Part shown: positions 1 to 9,912 of the stretch, piece after piece
How the letters are laid out: each line of letters starts with the position of its first letter
Numbering within the stretch: the first letter of the stretch is position 1
Origin: Zantedeschia hybrid cultivar
Taxonomy: Eukaryota; Streptophyta; Magnoliopsida; Alismatales; Araceae
DNA length: 64,000 bases
Reading direction: 5' to 3'
Assembly: GCA_030544215.1 (NCBI GenBank)
Contig: JARZZO010000014.1
Span: 42,313,734-42,377,733 of the forward strand
Notes under the pieces: model-generated
Seen by the model: the letters and a program-made list of their open reading frames with translations, nothing else
The model's database searches: none
What the model was told of the DNA's origin: nothing
Position numbers and translations under genes: made by a program

Positions 1-50
1 CAAATATGTAACAACATATGTAATATAAGCTCATTCCGGAAATTCTTTAC

Positions 51-115
51 CAATCATCAGAAGCTTGTTCTGCAGCTTTATATTTGTTTTCTAAGCGCTT
101 CTGTGATGCTAAAAC
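51..115 (-). CDS. VIPP1: VIPP1 exon 4 (partial gene)
   Basis: This exon encodes VLASQKRLENKYKAAEQASDDW, the conserved stretch of the PspA/IM30 coiled coil that follows RQATAQ in plant VIPP1. The acceptor is CCCCCAAG and the donor is G|GTAAAG. The exon is 65 nt and stops after two bases of the Trp codon, so the next exon, left of the window, should begin with G. VIPP1 is a plastid ESCRT-III/PspA-superfamily protein that forms membrane-binding rings and rods and is needed for thylakoid formation and upkeep. The remaining coiled coil and the plant-specific C-terminal tail lie outside. Family recognition is from memory of plant VIPP1 proteins; no search was run. Confidence 0.9.
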
Positions 116-629
116 CTTGGGGGAGGAGAAAGCAATTAAAAACTTTGGTCACGCTATGGAGTATGACAAAAATGACTCATTCAACTAAGCCCATGGCCAG
201 ATCAATCATGATCGACCTGGGTATAAAATGCATTTAATTAATTGGTGTACTAGAAAATCTCTCAGGAGACACAGTTACAAATCACAGTTTATCCACTGTG
301 AGCCTATACAGAGGATGGATGAACTGAATCAATTGGGTAACTTTGGTTCGAGGATCCATTTTGATCATATAAGTGCAAGACTATGAGCTAACAGAACTCA
401 TAAGCTTCTATACTTGAAGTTTTGGTATTTTGATGCAGATGAAGGTCCCTACCAAGGCGATGTCAGAATTGAATAGGATAATGTTTATAGAACATAAACA
501 TCCCATCTGCACATCCATCCATGCATTTATCACATATCTGCATTGCTCTTATTGTACAACTCTTACTGGTGATCACCAAATTCCAAAAGTGGAAATTAGA
601 ATGGGAGACCATAAGCAGATGAAAGGTAC
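116..629 (-). other. VIPP1: VIPP1 intron 3
   Basis: This intron of 514 nt runs from a GTACCT donor to a CCCCCAAG acceptor on the minus strand. I see no gene, RNA or mobile element in it. The short plus-strand open frame at 430-645 is antisense to the intron and the end of exon 3, and it has no recognisable product. Confidence 0.8.
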
Positions 630-740
630 CTGTGCTGTTGCTTGACGCATCTTTGTCAAGTCGTCATTCATTTCAAGCACTGCTTGCTCCAGAATCTTTT
701 CAGGGTCTTCTACAGAACTTAGTATCACATTTGCATATGA
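630..740 (-). CDS. VIPP1: VIPP1 exon 3 (partial gene)
   Basis: The exon is 111 nt, exactly 37 codons. It starts SYANVILSSVEDPEKILEQ and ends KMRQATAQ. This is the most conserved part of the VIPP1/PspA N-terminus, and the DPEKILEQ and MRQATAQ motifs are diagnostic. The acceptor is TGCCAAG and the donor is CAG|GTACCT. Intron 2 (741-862, 122 nt) separates it from exon 2; it begins GTGAGT and holds nothing else. The phase is 0 at both ends. Position 10 is Val where many plant VIPP1 proteins have Phe in SSFEDPEK, a conservative change. Confidence 0.93.
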
Positions 741-862
741 CTTGGCACAAGTACACCAGCAAGTTACATCATTTCATTATAATTTGAAATATATGTTAAC
801 AAAACATGCATTGAGCATTAGCACAGGAGCCTTATTTTATCATTTTCCACAGAGCCACTCAC

Positions 863-987
863 CTTGATCACTCTAGCAAACCTATCAAACAAGTTCATCT
901 GGGCAGCAAGTGCCCCTCCACGATAGCCACCACATCTCAATCTGTTGTGATTCGATAGGGGAACCACACTGATTTTCAAAGAACCAA
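863..987 (-). CDS. VIPP1: VIPP1 exon 2 (partial gene)
   Basis: The exon is 125 nt. Joined to the last base of exon 1 it gives 42 codons, starting VGSLKISVVPLSNHNRLRC and ending MNLFDRFARVIK. MNLFDRFARVIK is the amphipathic helix (H0) by which VIPP1 binds thylakoid and inner-envelope lipids. The residues before it are the end of the transit peptide and the linker. The acceptor is TTTGTAG and the donor is AAG|GTGAGT. Its upstream exon is about 31.6 kb away because intron 1 is filled with transposable elements. Confidence 0.92.
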
Positions 988-1550
988 CTACAAAGCATGC
1001 AAAAAAACACAAGAATGTAGTAAGCCATGAGTGATAATGTCTATGCACAACACAGGCAAATGCAGACATAAATGAATTCAAGACACATTTGGACAATCAG
1101 ACACTTAACTAACAAACTCACTGACCATGTCCAGTCAACCAATAAAAAGAAATAAAAGGATTCCCAGTCTTCTAATCAAGCATGTGTTACATTCTAACGA
1201 GAAGGAATGAACCAACACCATCACATAGATAGCAAAACTATATAAAAAAGTTGGTACCCCTGAAGAGCTGCCATAACCATTGGGAACCTCTGCAAGGTTT
1301 CTCCCCGAACTGCCTGTTTTCTTTCTTCCATTCACCTCTCTCTCTCTCTCTCTCTCTCTCCCCCCTTTTCCATTCACAACCTTCTTCTCCCCTTAAAAAA
1401 CTGAACTTATCTTTTCCATCCTCTGTCGCCAATCATTCCTCAATACTGTGCTTTCTCCCTTTTTTCAAATCAACCCGTCAGCATCCATTCATCCCTTTCC
1501 TTCCCACCATCTATACTTTTAAACCAGAACTCAACCCCCCATTCCCCGTT
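988..1550. other. Host intron or LINE 5' leader, no gene seen
   Basis: No coding function is supported here. A CT microsatellite at about 1337-1361 and C/T-rich sequence lead into the first LINE ORF1-like codons near 1560. Part of this stretch could be the LINE 5' UTR, but I cannot place the junction. The overlapping GA-rich and CT-rich open frames here are composition artefacts. Confidence 0.5.
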
Positions 1551-2060
1551 TCAACAATCCAATGGAACATGAAGAAGAGGAAGATGCTCCTCTCGACCAA
1601 CAGAAGGAAGAAGTTCTCCACAGTTCAAAGCTACGACGGCTAAAGAAGCTGAATATGCTATCCCCATCTTCAAGCCATCTGAATCCTCCTCTAACGACAG
1701 CTGGGAGCATGTTTTAGTGGTCAATGCACTCACAGATGCTAACATTCGTCCTGGGGGCTGAAAGAGTGGAAGGAAAGGATATGGAATCCCAGTGTTCAAT
1801 GGTTGATGCTGGATTACCATCAACATTAGTTTCTGGTTCGATTTGCAGAAATCACAGATGTGGGAAAGTATGCTGAAGAACCCCCTGGATCTATAAGTAT
1901 TAATTGAGAAAGGTAAACTAGGAGTTTTTCCAATCTGAATACAAACTATCCCAAGCAGAGCTCTGGATTAGGATCTATGATCTTCCAGAGGAACTTATGT
2001 GAGATCCTAAAAAGTTTCTCTATAAATTTCCAAGGCCCAAGAAAAAGTGTGAAAAAGCCA
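1551..2060 (+). pseudogene. LINE A ORF1 fragment (N-terminal and DUF4283-like part)
   Basis: A methionine at 1564 begins an acidic MEHEEEEDAPLDQQ stretch. Shifted frames then give WEHVLVVNALTDANIRPG and, near 1940-2000, LSQAELWIRIYDLPEELM. The W-R-YDLP pattern is typical of the DUF4283 region of plant L1-type LINE ORF1 proteins. Several frameshifts and stops are present. The fragment ends where an AT-rich insertion of unknown class begins, and ORF1-like sequence resumes near 8861. Confidence 0.55.
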
Positions 2061-2390
2061 CAGAAAAATTCTGTTAAAAACACTTAAAGAAAGTCATTTT
2101 AAATCCTATTTGGAAAATATTAAAGGTATATACGTAAATATAGATAAAGTATATACACAATTATAAAAGTTATAAGATATAAAAATAATTAAACGAAAAT
2201 TTTGAGGACCTGTTTGTAATTTTATAAGGACATATATGTAAAATAAAAAGTATAAAGCTAAATAAAATAGTTGTGGGGATCTATCTATCACTCTCATATT
2301 ATAGACGAGTTAAATTTAAATTGTTCATATACCCAAGTGGACCTGAGTTAGTGAGTTATATATATGATTAAATTGTTCGTTTAATGGGGA
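2061..2390. other. AT-rich left arm of an unclassified insertion
   Basis: No gene is seen. This stretch and 6494-8860 become contiguous once the hAT at 2399-6485 and one copy of its target duplication are removed. Together they separate two LINE ORF1-like fragments, so they are probably one older inserted element. GGCCCATTAAATTAAAGCCC-type sequence next to the hAT resembles plant LTR U3 regions, but I found no terminal pair to prove it. Confidence 0.35.
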
Positions 2391-2425
2391 GATTTAATCA
2401 AGGTTTAAAAACTCGGCTCGGATCG
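2391..2425 (+). repeat. hAT left target duplication and terminal inverted repeat
   Basis: GATTTAAT (2391-2398) is the target duplication. The inverted repeat starts at 2399 with CAAGGTTTAAAAAC and runs into GATCGG-rich subterminal repeats. Confidence 0.93.
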
Positions 2426-2576
2426 GCACGGATCGGCCGAGTCGGGCAGGTTTTTGGCCGACCGTGCCGATTCCGGGGTTCCTTGCCGAGTCCTGGACTC
2501 GGATCGGCCGGTCCGAGCCGGATCGGGCGATCCGGGACCGGACCGGGCCGGGTCGGCTCGGATCGGCCCGACCCGG

Positions 2577-2609
2577 CCCCCAACGGCTAGTTTGACTAGC
2601 CGTTGGGGG
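2577..2609. repeat. Perfect inverted repeat 1 in hAT promoter
   Basis: Arms of 15 bp (CCCCCAACGGCTAGT and its complement) surround a 3-nt TTG loop. It lies directly before a larger hairpin that shares the AACGGCTAGT core. Confidence 0.9.
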
Positions 2610-2610
2610 T

Positions 2611-2660
2611 CAAACTAGCCGTTGCTGGCCGTTCCCAAACGGCCAGCAACGGCTAGTTTG
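2611..2660. repeat. Perfect inverted repeat 2 in hAT promoter
   Basis: Arms of 23 bp (2611-2633 and 2638-2660) are perfectly complementary around the loop CCCA. The pair sits between the subterminal GATCGG cluster and the TATA-like sequence, so it could act as a protein-binding site, a promoter element or a source of small RNA. Which of these, if any, is inference. Confidence 0.92.
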
Positions 2661-2673
2661 GGCCTTGGGGGTC

Positions 2674-2681
2674 TATTTAAA
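2674..2681 (+). promoter_or_regulatory. TATA-like box of hAT transposase gene
   Basis: TATTTAAA lies about 165 bp before the transposase ATG, just downstream of the hairpins. It is placed by sequence only. Confidence 0.5.
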
Positions 2682-2839
2682 CCCCCCCAAGGCCCTCCTA
2701 AGGCTCCACAAATGCCCTTTGAGCCTCCTAACATTCTTGCTCTCTCTCCCTCATAGAATTCTCTCTCCATCTCTCCCACGAGGTCACTTCTAGTCTACTA
2801 CAAGCTCCGCGATCTCTCATCTTCTTGTGCTGTGAAGGA

Positions 2840-5800
2840 ATGGCATCTCAAGGTGCTGCTGAGCGGTCATCTGGGAATCCTCCTAGTGCTGATCCTGCTT
2901 GGGGTCATTGCACACCGGTGGACATGAGCCAAAGAAAGGTACAATGCAAATATTGCAACCGGGTTGTCTCTGGCGGGGTCTACCGATTCAAACAACATCT
3001 TGCTGGAATAAAAGGTGAAGTTGCAGCATGTGCTCGAGTTCCTTCAGAGGTTAGGATCCAATTTCGAACTTACATAAAGGAGAAGGAATCAAGCAAAGCA
3101 AGTACTGCCAGAAGAAGACAGGAAATTCGAGAGGAATTGACTGAACCAGCGCGAAGGTCTGATGCTGGAGTCCGGCTTGGTGGAAGTAATCAACCTATAA
3201 ATGTTGATGATTGGGATACAAGTAAGTTTCTTATTTAACTTATTTTCATGTTCTTCACTTAACGTTTTCAGACAAATAGTTATAGTAGATTAATTTTTTT
3301 TCTTTTACATTTAAAGCTGAATTGCGACGTGCAATGGAAGCAAGCCGGCGGTCCTTTGCAGATGAGGACTTATTTCGGCACACTGGAAGATACGGAGGAC
3401 AAGGAAGTGGCTCCACACCTTCTGCACAAGGGAGCACTAGCGCCGGCATGAGCACTAATGTATGCGAGGAGCTGCCTCAGGAGTTCACTAGAGCTGCAGA
3501 TCCTAGAGTAGGTCCAATAGATCCCTTGCTCACCAAGAAGAGGGATAAACAACCTTCTATTAGTGCTGCATTCAAGAACTTAAAACTTTGTAAGGAGAAG
3601 ATAGGGAGAGCTACATCTAGGTGGTTTTTCTATAACAGTATCCCTGCTAATGCGGCCAAGGGACCATATTATGAGTCCATGATCGAGACCATACAAGAAG
3701 TTGGCAAAGGGGTTGAAGGACCTTCTCCATATGAGATATACAACAAGTACTTGGATATGGAAGTTGATGACATCCGAACATACATTAAATCATTTGAAAG
3801 GATCTGGGATGAGTATGGATGCACTTTAATGTGCGATGGATGGACAGGTACATCAATCTTATATTCAGTTTCTTATCTTATCTTCATTTTTTCTTAATCA
3901 GAATAGGTCTATTTCTGATTTCTTATCACGTTTGGAATTTTACAGGGATAACAAGAAGAAGTATGATCAACTTCTTAATTTACTGTAAAGCTGGAACCGT
4001 ATTTTGGAAGTCCATTGATGCATCTGGAAAGATAAAGAATGCCCAGTACCTGTGTGAATTAATGGATCAAATGGTGGAAGAAGTGGGCGAAAAAAGGATT
4101 GTCCAAGTGGTTACAGACAATGCAGCGACGTTCAAGTTAGCTGGACAAATGTTGATGCAAAAGAGAGAACATTTATACTGGGTTCCCTGTTCTGCTCATT
4201 GTATTGACTTGATGTTGGAAGACATTTGCTCTGATCCGATGGTAGATGGAGTGGTCAAGAGTGGTCGATTTATCACCACATTCATCTACAACCACAACAA
4301 CCTGGATATCATGCGCACACATACTCATGGAAGAGAGTTGCTTCGTCCGGGAGCCACCAGATTTGCATCTCAATATATCTCTCTAGATAGTTTAAGTCAA
4401 CAAAAGAACAACTTGATTAGGATGGTGGCATCGGAAGATTGGGAGAATCACATATTGCGGCATGTACCAACTAAGGTCAGAGAGAAAGGTAAGAAAGTGG
4501 CTGATTTAATTCAGTCTAGACCCTTCTGGAGGGGAGTGCAAGCGGTGTTAAATGTTGTAGAACCGCTTGTCCGTGTCTTGCGATCTTGTGATGGAGAAAG
4601 AAGATCGGATATGGGTTTTTTATATGAAGCTATGGACAGAGCTAAGGAGCTCATTCAACTGAACAACCCAACAACCTTTGTGAAGTGGTGGGACATAATA
4701 GACAGACGTTGGGAACACACTTTACATCACGATCTTCATGCAGCTGGTAAGCTACTAACTTTCTATATGTATTATTTGTATACACATTTCTCTTAAGTAA
4801 TAACTAACTTCGACTTATTTATTTAGGTTATTTTTTCAACCCTCAGTACATGTTTAGAACTGATGGGAAGAAGGATAGCTATGATAGTTGTTCGGAAGTG
4901 TTGATGGGGGCTAAGTCTGTTATTAAGCGTATGCTTGCAGATGAGGACAGAGCAATATTGGCATGCAAGCAAATGCATGATTACAGAATGATGTTATACC
5001 ACTTTGGGACAAGTACTGCTCAAAGAGCTGCCAAAATTTTGAGTCCAGGTTTGAAAATTATTAACTAGATGTTCTACTTAAATTTTAATTATAACTTGCA
5101 CATTGTTGACATGGCCAATTTTCTATTTACAGCTGACTGGTGGCTAGATCATGGAAAAACATATGGGTATGAAGATCTAGCCTATGTTGCAATTCGGGTC
5201 TTAAGTCAAACAACCTCTTCATCAGGCTGTGAGAGAAACTGGAGCACCTTTGGCTTGATTCACACCAAGCAAAGGAATAGATTGAAGTCGAGCCGTCTAG
5301 AGAAGCTCGTATTCTGTCATTATAACATGAGGTTGAAGCTAAAGAATCTGGAGCTCATAAGGAACCTTCAAAGGCAGGAGAAAGAGAGAATTTCCGGACA
5401 AGCCACAGAGACGACACATGCAGAAGAACCCATAGACTTGGATGAGCTGTTCGAGCAGCAACATCCACTAAATGCATGGGTTGATTCAAGCACCTCAAAT
5501 GAGCCTGAATTCAACCCAAATGATCGGGAATGGGCGGAAGGTGAGTTAGATAATGTTCCATTACTTACTGATTTTCAACCTCCTTCTCCAAAACGTCAGA
5601 AGAAGAGCAAAAAACAAGTACCAAGCAGAAGAAAGAGTGGTCATGGAATTCAAATTGCTGATCTGGAGACTATCGAGGAAGATGATGAAACGCCAGAACC
5701 AAGTGATGAGGTCCAATATCAAACCTCAAATGACTCGACATCAAAGACGAACTCCGACAGTTCTGAGGATGGCGGAGATGCTACCAGTGCCCCAGCTCCA

Positions 5801-6199
5801 GCTCCACCAATTCAATTCACTGGAGAAGAAGAATTCACACATGCTACCCAAGATGAACATCATGGTAGCAGAGGAGGACGTGAAGAATCTTCCATTCAAA
5901 CATTCAGCAGATCAAGGAGGAAGGACAAAGGTAAAGCTCCTCAGGAATATCATGAGCAACTATCAGATGCATCCTCATATAGTCAGCCTACTGGATATGT
6001 AGTTTACCCTCCTCAACATTCTGATACATCCGACTATTCAGGGGGTTGTCTAGAATATCCACAATTTTCAGTCATTTATACCAATACGGATGACTATAGC
6101 CGGTATGTGATGCAGTATGAACAATACTACCGGAGCTATATGTCATGGGCTGAGTATGTTAGCCATATGTTCATTCAGTATAATGTACGTTTGGAATAA
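2840..6199 (+). CDS. hAT transposase (BED finger, DUF659, hATC), 5 exons, intact
   Basis: The exons are 2840-3221, 3317-3847, 3946-4746, 4827-5048 and 5133-6199. All introns are GT/AG and phase-compatible, and the total is 3003 nt, or 1000 residues plus stop. The start chosen is the ATG in GGAATGGC. Domains in order: a BED zinc finger near residues 32-65 (CKYCNRVVSGG, then H and C ligands), a DUF659 catalytic core segment (CDGWTG, then VVTDNAATFKLAG and SAHCIDLMLEDI), and a C-terminal hAT dimerisation domain (DWWLDHG, SSSGCERNWSTF, RNRL). An acidic, Ser/Tyr-rich tail of about 250 residues follows. The enzyme should cut and rejoin the element's ends in the nucleus. No frameshift or premature stop was found. 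Related plant genes include domesticated hAT proteins, but the terminal repeats show this copy is part of a transposon. Confidence 0.93.
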
Positions 6200-6449
6200 A
6201 TGTAAGTTCATAATCATATATGTAAGTTTATTCAAGGTTTTTTTGTCCAACAACATCTTATGTACTTCAAATCAATGTATTTCAACACAATTATGCATTA
6301 GACTTGTGTTTTATATTTTTTCCACATTTTTTCATATTTTTTTCTATTTTTTTCTGCTATCCGAACCAGCCGAGCCTGACTCAGCCAGGATCGGCCGGGA
6401 TCGGACTGACTCGGATCGGAATCGGCCAATCCGATCGGTTTTGGACCGG

Positions 6450-6493
6450 CCGATCCGAGCCCCGATCCCGGGTTTCTGAACCTTGGATTTAAT
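6450..6493 (-). repeat. hAT right terminal inverted repeat and target duplication
   Basis: Read inward from 6485 on the minus strand the end is CAAGGTTCAGAAACCCGGG, pairing with the left end at most positions. The GATTTAAT copy at 6486-6493 is identical to the left copy. Confidence 0.93.
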
Positions 6494-8860
6494 ATACTTA
6501 GTGGGCCATCTAAGTGGCTGGCCCATTAAATTAAAGCCCTAATAGCCCTAATAGGGGTTGTGCATTCTGATCTGGGTTGGAGCAGAAGGAAAAGAGAAGA
6601 GAAGGGGGCCACCAGCAAGAGAGAGAGAGAGAGATAGAGGGAGTTGCGGTCTACTGCTCTTGTTGTTGAGCTGCTGCTGCTGCTGCAGAAAAGTTCTAGG
6701 CTGCAAGGTGGTGGCTTTGGGGCCAATTTGAACTGCCATAAGAAGGTAGGAGACTTGTCCCTACTTTCCTCCATGTGCCCTCCTTCGCATGTAATTTTCT
6801 TTACTCTTATTGTCACACTTATTTAGAGTGGATAAATAGGTGAGGTGTTGCCCATTTTTCTTTAAATACTGGGACTGCACATGTTGAGTTTATTATGCGT
6901 TGGTTCAATCCCCAATTAGTGAAGGTGTTTGTGGTTTTTAGGTGAAAACAAGGGAAAGGTTCAACTGCCGCTTATTACTAAGAAGTAGAGTTATTGGTTC
7001 CCACTCAAAAGAACTACCGTTGATTGCTCCTTGTGGGCACGATTAGAGTCAACTTAATATTTTATGGAGTGCAGGTCCTGGGTTTGGTCACGGGTTATTA
7101 ATTATTCTATCATTAACTATGAGGATTTCGTACAAAAGGCTGAAGTGATCATTGGTTTTGTTTGGTTTAGTAAGTTAGAGGTGGTACATGGGTCATTAGG
7201 GATTCTTTTGTGTCCCAGCAACATAGCATGACTTAAGAGGGGCAGATTTTCATATCCCACGGCATTCTTTTTATATGGACAGGTTGATTTTAAATTGTTT
7301 GTCATTCCGAACAAGACTTTTCTTTGGCTGGAACAGTGAGGTAGTTGCTATCCAGTGCACAATTATGGAAGCATTGGGTTCAATGATTCTTTGGCTTCTT
7401 AATCATCTTGATAAAATAATCATTTTGTAAATTTTGGTCCATCTTTAAGGTCAATACTTTCCTTAGAGACAGCACCCAAACCCTGGATGTGCAGGGTGGT
7501 CATGTGCATTTGAGGCTTAACCAATTAGTTGTTAAAACAGAGATGAGTGTGTAAGGGTATACATGATATTTGTATACTTAGTGTTGTTTTCTTGTTCATC
7601 CTGCAATCTAAGTGTGTTACTTGACAAGTTTATCAAAACTAAAATAGATAAGTTATGTTACGTTAGTGAAATGACCATGATGTATAAGTATCATAACATG
7701 CACAAATTCTTGTTTAATATTACCGGAAGAGGGAGAATCAAGGATGAAAAGATTGTCTGCTATTTGTGGATGACCAAAGAAACTATTTACTATATTAGTG
7801 GTCATTCTTATGCAATTGTATGACCATATAATTGTACAATTGTTTATCACTACATGATTGTATAACGATACGACTGCCATAACTATAAAACTGTGCAACC
7901 ATACAACTGTGAAATCGTATGACTGTAAGACAGTTATTTATGGTTTAAGACAGAAGCAGAACGATGCCTCACACTAGTCTGTGTTCCCCATTGATTAAAA
8001 TCGAGACCCTTGTCAGGGTAAGGGTCGGGGAGTAAGCCCAACTATAAGATCGAGAGCTACATCAAGACCTCGAACAACCTTTATAATCAGAAGATGTGAG
8101 TCCAATCTTGGCTTACCTGACTGGGACAGTGACCATACGTGGTTGATTTCTAGACCTCACAGTTTTGTGAGCCATCGAAGTCGATTAATCCTACCTACCT
8201 ACCTCACCTATTGTGGCCATAGCACCCTATAGGGTTGACAGACATGTGTCTAGTTGAATTTCACTATGCCAAGACGTACGACAGTTGTTAGTATTGTTGG
8301 TGACCATGTTGCTTTTAGATTATACTTTTGGATTAAGTTTCTTATTTATTTTAATGTATGTTTGTCTTGATTCATGATTATATTATTTTTCAGTTTTATA
8401 TATTGAAATTGTCTACTTACATATGATAATCACTACTAGTTCAGTACGTGAGTCAAACATATTTAATTCTTTACTAGTTTAACTTGCGACTTGAAATTCA
8501 TAGAGAATGATAAACATAAAAAAACGATCATCTATGAGCCATATGACTCATTGACATCCTTTTCTTGCTTCTTTTGTTCTCTATGGTTGGCAGGGTCATA
8601 AAGGGCTAGACGTCAAGAATCTGTGTTGTTAATAAAGAGTTGACAGGCGAAAGACTTCGGTTTCATAGATGTACTTTTGTTTTTGTTGAAACATGTTCGT
8701 CTCTCTTTTGGGGATATGTAGTATATCTCCAGCTATGTATATTGCTTTATTGTTAATGAATACATCTCTTTTGAGAAAAATTCTGAGCAACTGAATTGTT
8801 ATGATGTGTATGGTCACTTCCTTCATTCTTTATCTTTATAGATTTCAAAACCGACATTAC
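6494..8860. other. Unclassified 2.4-kb sequence, no gene seen
   Basis: This is the right arm of the sequence into which the hAT inserted. It starts with GGGCCATC/GGCCCATTAAA motifs and an AG-repeat, and continues as AT-rich DNA with only short open frames. I recognise no protein. It may be a long solo LTR or another non-coding element that split LINE A ORF1, but its termini are not identified. Confidence 0.4.
7800..7935. repeat. Degenerate short-period repeat
   Basis: Variants of an 8-11 base phrase (TGTATGACCATA, TTGTACAATTG, CTGTGCAACCATAC, ACTGTGAAATCGTATG) recur about every 10 bases and in both orientations. No unit is exact, so the period is approximate. Confidence 0.45.
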
Positions 8861-9404
8861 CGTAGGTGAAGGTTTCTTGTATGGAGGCCTTCACAACTTC
8901 TCACTCAGAGGCTATAATGATACTCTCATAGAATAGGTTGGCTCCCTGTTCAGGCCAATTTCGAAGGTTATCAAAACCTGGAGCTTCACTCAAATCAAGG
9001 TTCGTTTCAATGCCTTAGAACTTCTGAAATAGTGTCCATGCTATGTTACCCGGGGGTTCGTCCAAAAACTTCCATGTAGCATATGAAAGACTTCCAAGGT
9101 TTCGTACATTCTGTGGGAGAGCTGGTCATGAGGAGATGGCTGCAAAGAGTTATTCCAGCTTGGGAGATGTATTAAAGAAACTTACTCCCTTCAATTGAAG
9201 AAGAAAATGGAGAATGGCAGATCCCATCTATATGATGAGTGGCTTAGGGATCGAGCAAATTCCTCCCCTCCTCCTCCCATAAACAGATTTTGTAGGACAT
9301 GCTCCCACACAGCTCTGACTCTGGCGAGCTACCTTGATCCAATGGACATTAACAATAACCAGCATGTCCGGATAATGGGTGTACCAGCAATAAAGCCTTC
9401 CTCT
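8861..9404 (+). pseudogene. LINE A ORF1 fragment with zinc-knuckle-like motif
   Basis: In shifting frames the sequence gives VAYERLPRFRTFCGRAGHEE near 9080-9140. This matches the YE-LP-FC-CG-GH zinc-knuckle signature of plant LINE ORF1 proteins, with the first Cys apparently replaced. It then gives YDEWLRDRANSSPPPP near 9230, which matches the usual Y-x-WLR segment after the knuckle. Multiple stops show decay. The 118-bp MITE interrupts the proline-rich tail. Confidence 0.55.
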
Positions 9405-9412
9405 CCACCACC

Positions 9413-9530
9413 CATGGAATTCCTGCACGGATCGGGAGGCAGAATCAACCGGGATCGGCCGGATTGGGACCCGCCGATCCCGATCCGAATTGGTGATCCG
9501 GATCAGGATCGGCCGATTCTGCATTCCATG
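9413..9530. mobile_element. 118-bp hAT-type MITE
   Basis: The ends are CATGGAAT inverted repeats (left CATGGAAT, right ATTCCATG). They are flanked by a perfect 8-bp duplication, CCACCACC, at 9405-9412 and 9531-9538. The interior is a dense cluster of GATCGG/CCGATC motifs like the subterminal regions of the 4.1-kb hAT, although the terminal bases differ. It sits in the proline-rich tail of LINE A ORF1. Confidence 0.82.
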
Positions 9531-9538
9531 CCACCACC

Positions 9539-9912
9539 CAGCACTTTGGGCCTGTTGATCCCTCAGACTTGTCCATTACGCCTACCACCCACCATAAGAC
9601 ATGCCCCCCTCCTCACAATGCAATCATCCCACCTCACACCTTATCCCATGTCATTGACCTAGTCCCTTATGATGCAAAACAGCTAATGGAACTAATGGAC
9701 GCACTAATGGACTTAAAGATCAGCAGCAAGCAAATAAAGATATAAACAACGCAACCTAATCGCACAAAGTCAACTAGAATAAACTACGCCAAGTAATAGA
9801 AGCTAACTGAGTAACCATCCTTTTCGAGATGAGGAAACGTATGACCATTTGGTAGTAGAGGAATTACCGCAAGACTAGGAAATTAGAACCACCCTAAAGT
9901 CCTATCAAAACT
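9539..9912 (+). pseudogene. LINE A ORF1 proline-rich tail (tentative)
   Basis: This stretch continues the Pro/Thr/His-rich reading before the MITE (PPPSTLGLLIPQT and LPPTIRHAPL). From about 9680 it drifts into sequence with no recognisable coding. No other feature is seen. Confidence 0.4.

Larger units (their letters stand above)
2399..6485 (+). mobile_element. Complete autonomous-looking hAT transposon (4087 bp)
   Basis: The ends are inverted repeats beginning CAAGGTTTAAAAAC on the left and CAAGGTTCAGAAAC on the right as read inward. They are flanked by a perfect 8-bp target duplication, GATTTAAT, at 2391-2398 and 6486-6493. An 8-bp duplication is the hAT hallmark. GC-rich subterminal clusters of GGATCGG/CGGCC motifs lie at both ends (about 2412-2580 and 6360-6475), as expected for transposase-binding regions. 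The single internal gene (2840-6199) is an intact spliced BED/DUF659/hATC transposase. The intact gene and perfect duplication suggest a recent insertion and possible activity. Confidence 0.95.

Noticed and set aside
818..1096. A 92-codon minus-strand frame as an independent small gene
   Set aside because: It is VIPP1 exon 2 plus intron sequence on both sides.
2384..2590. Arg/Gly-rich frames on both strands at the hAT left end
   Set aside because: They come from GATCGG-rich subterminal repeats, outside the transposase gene.
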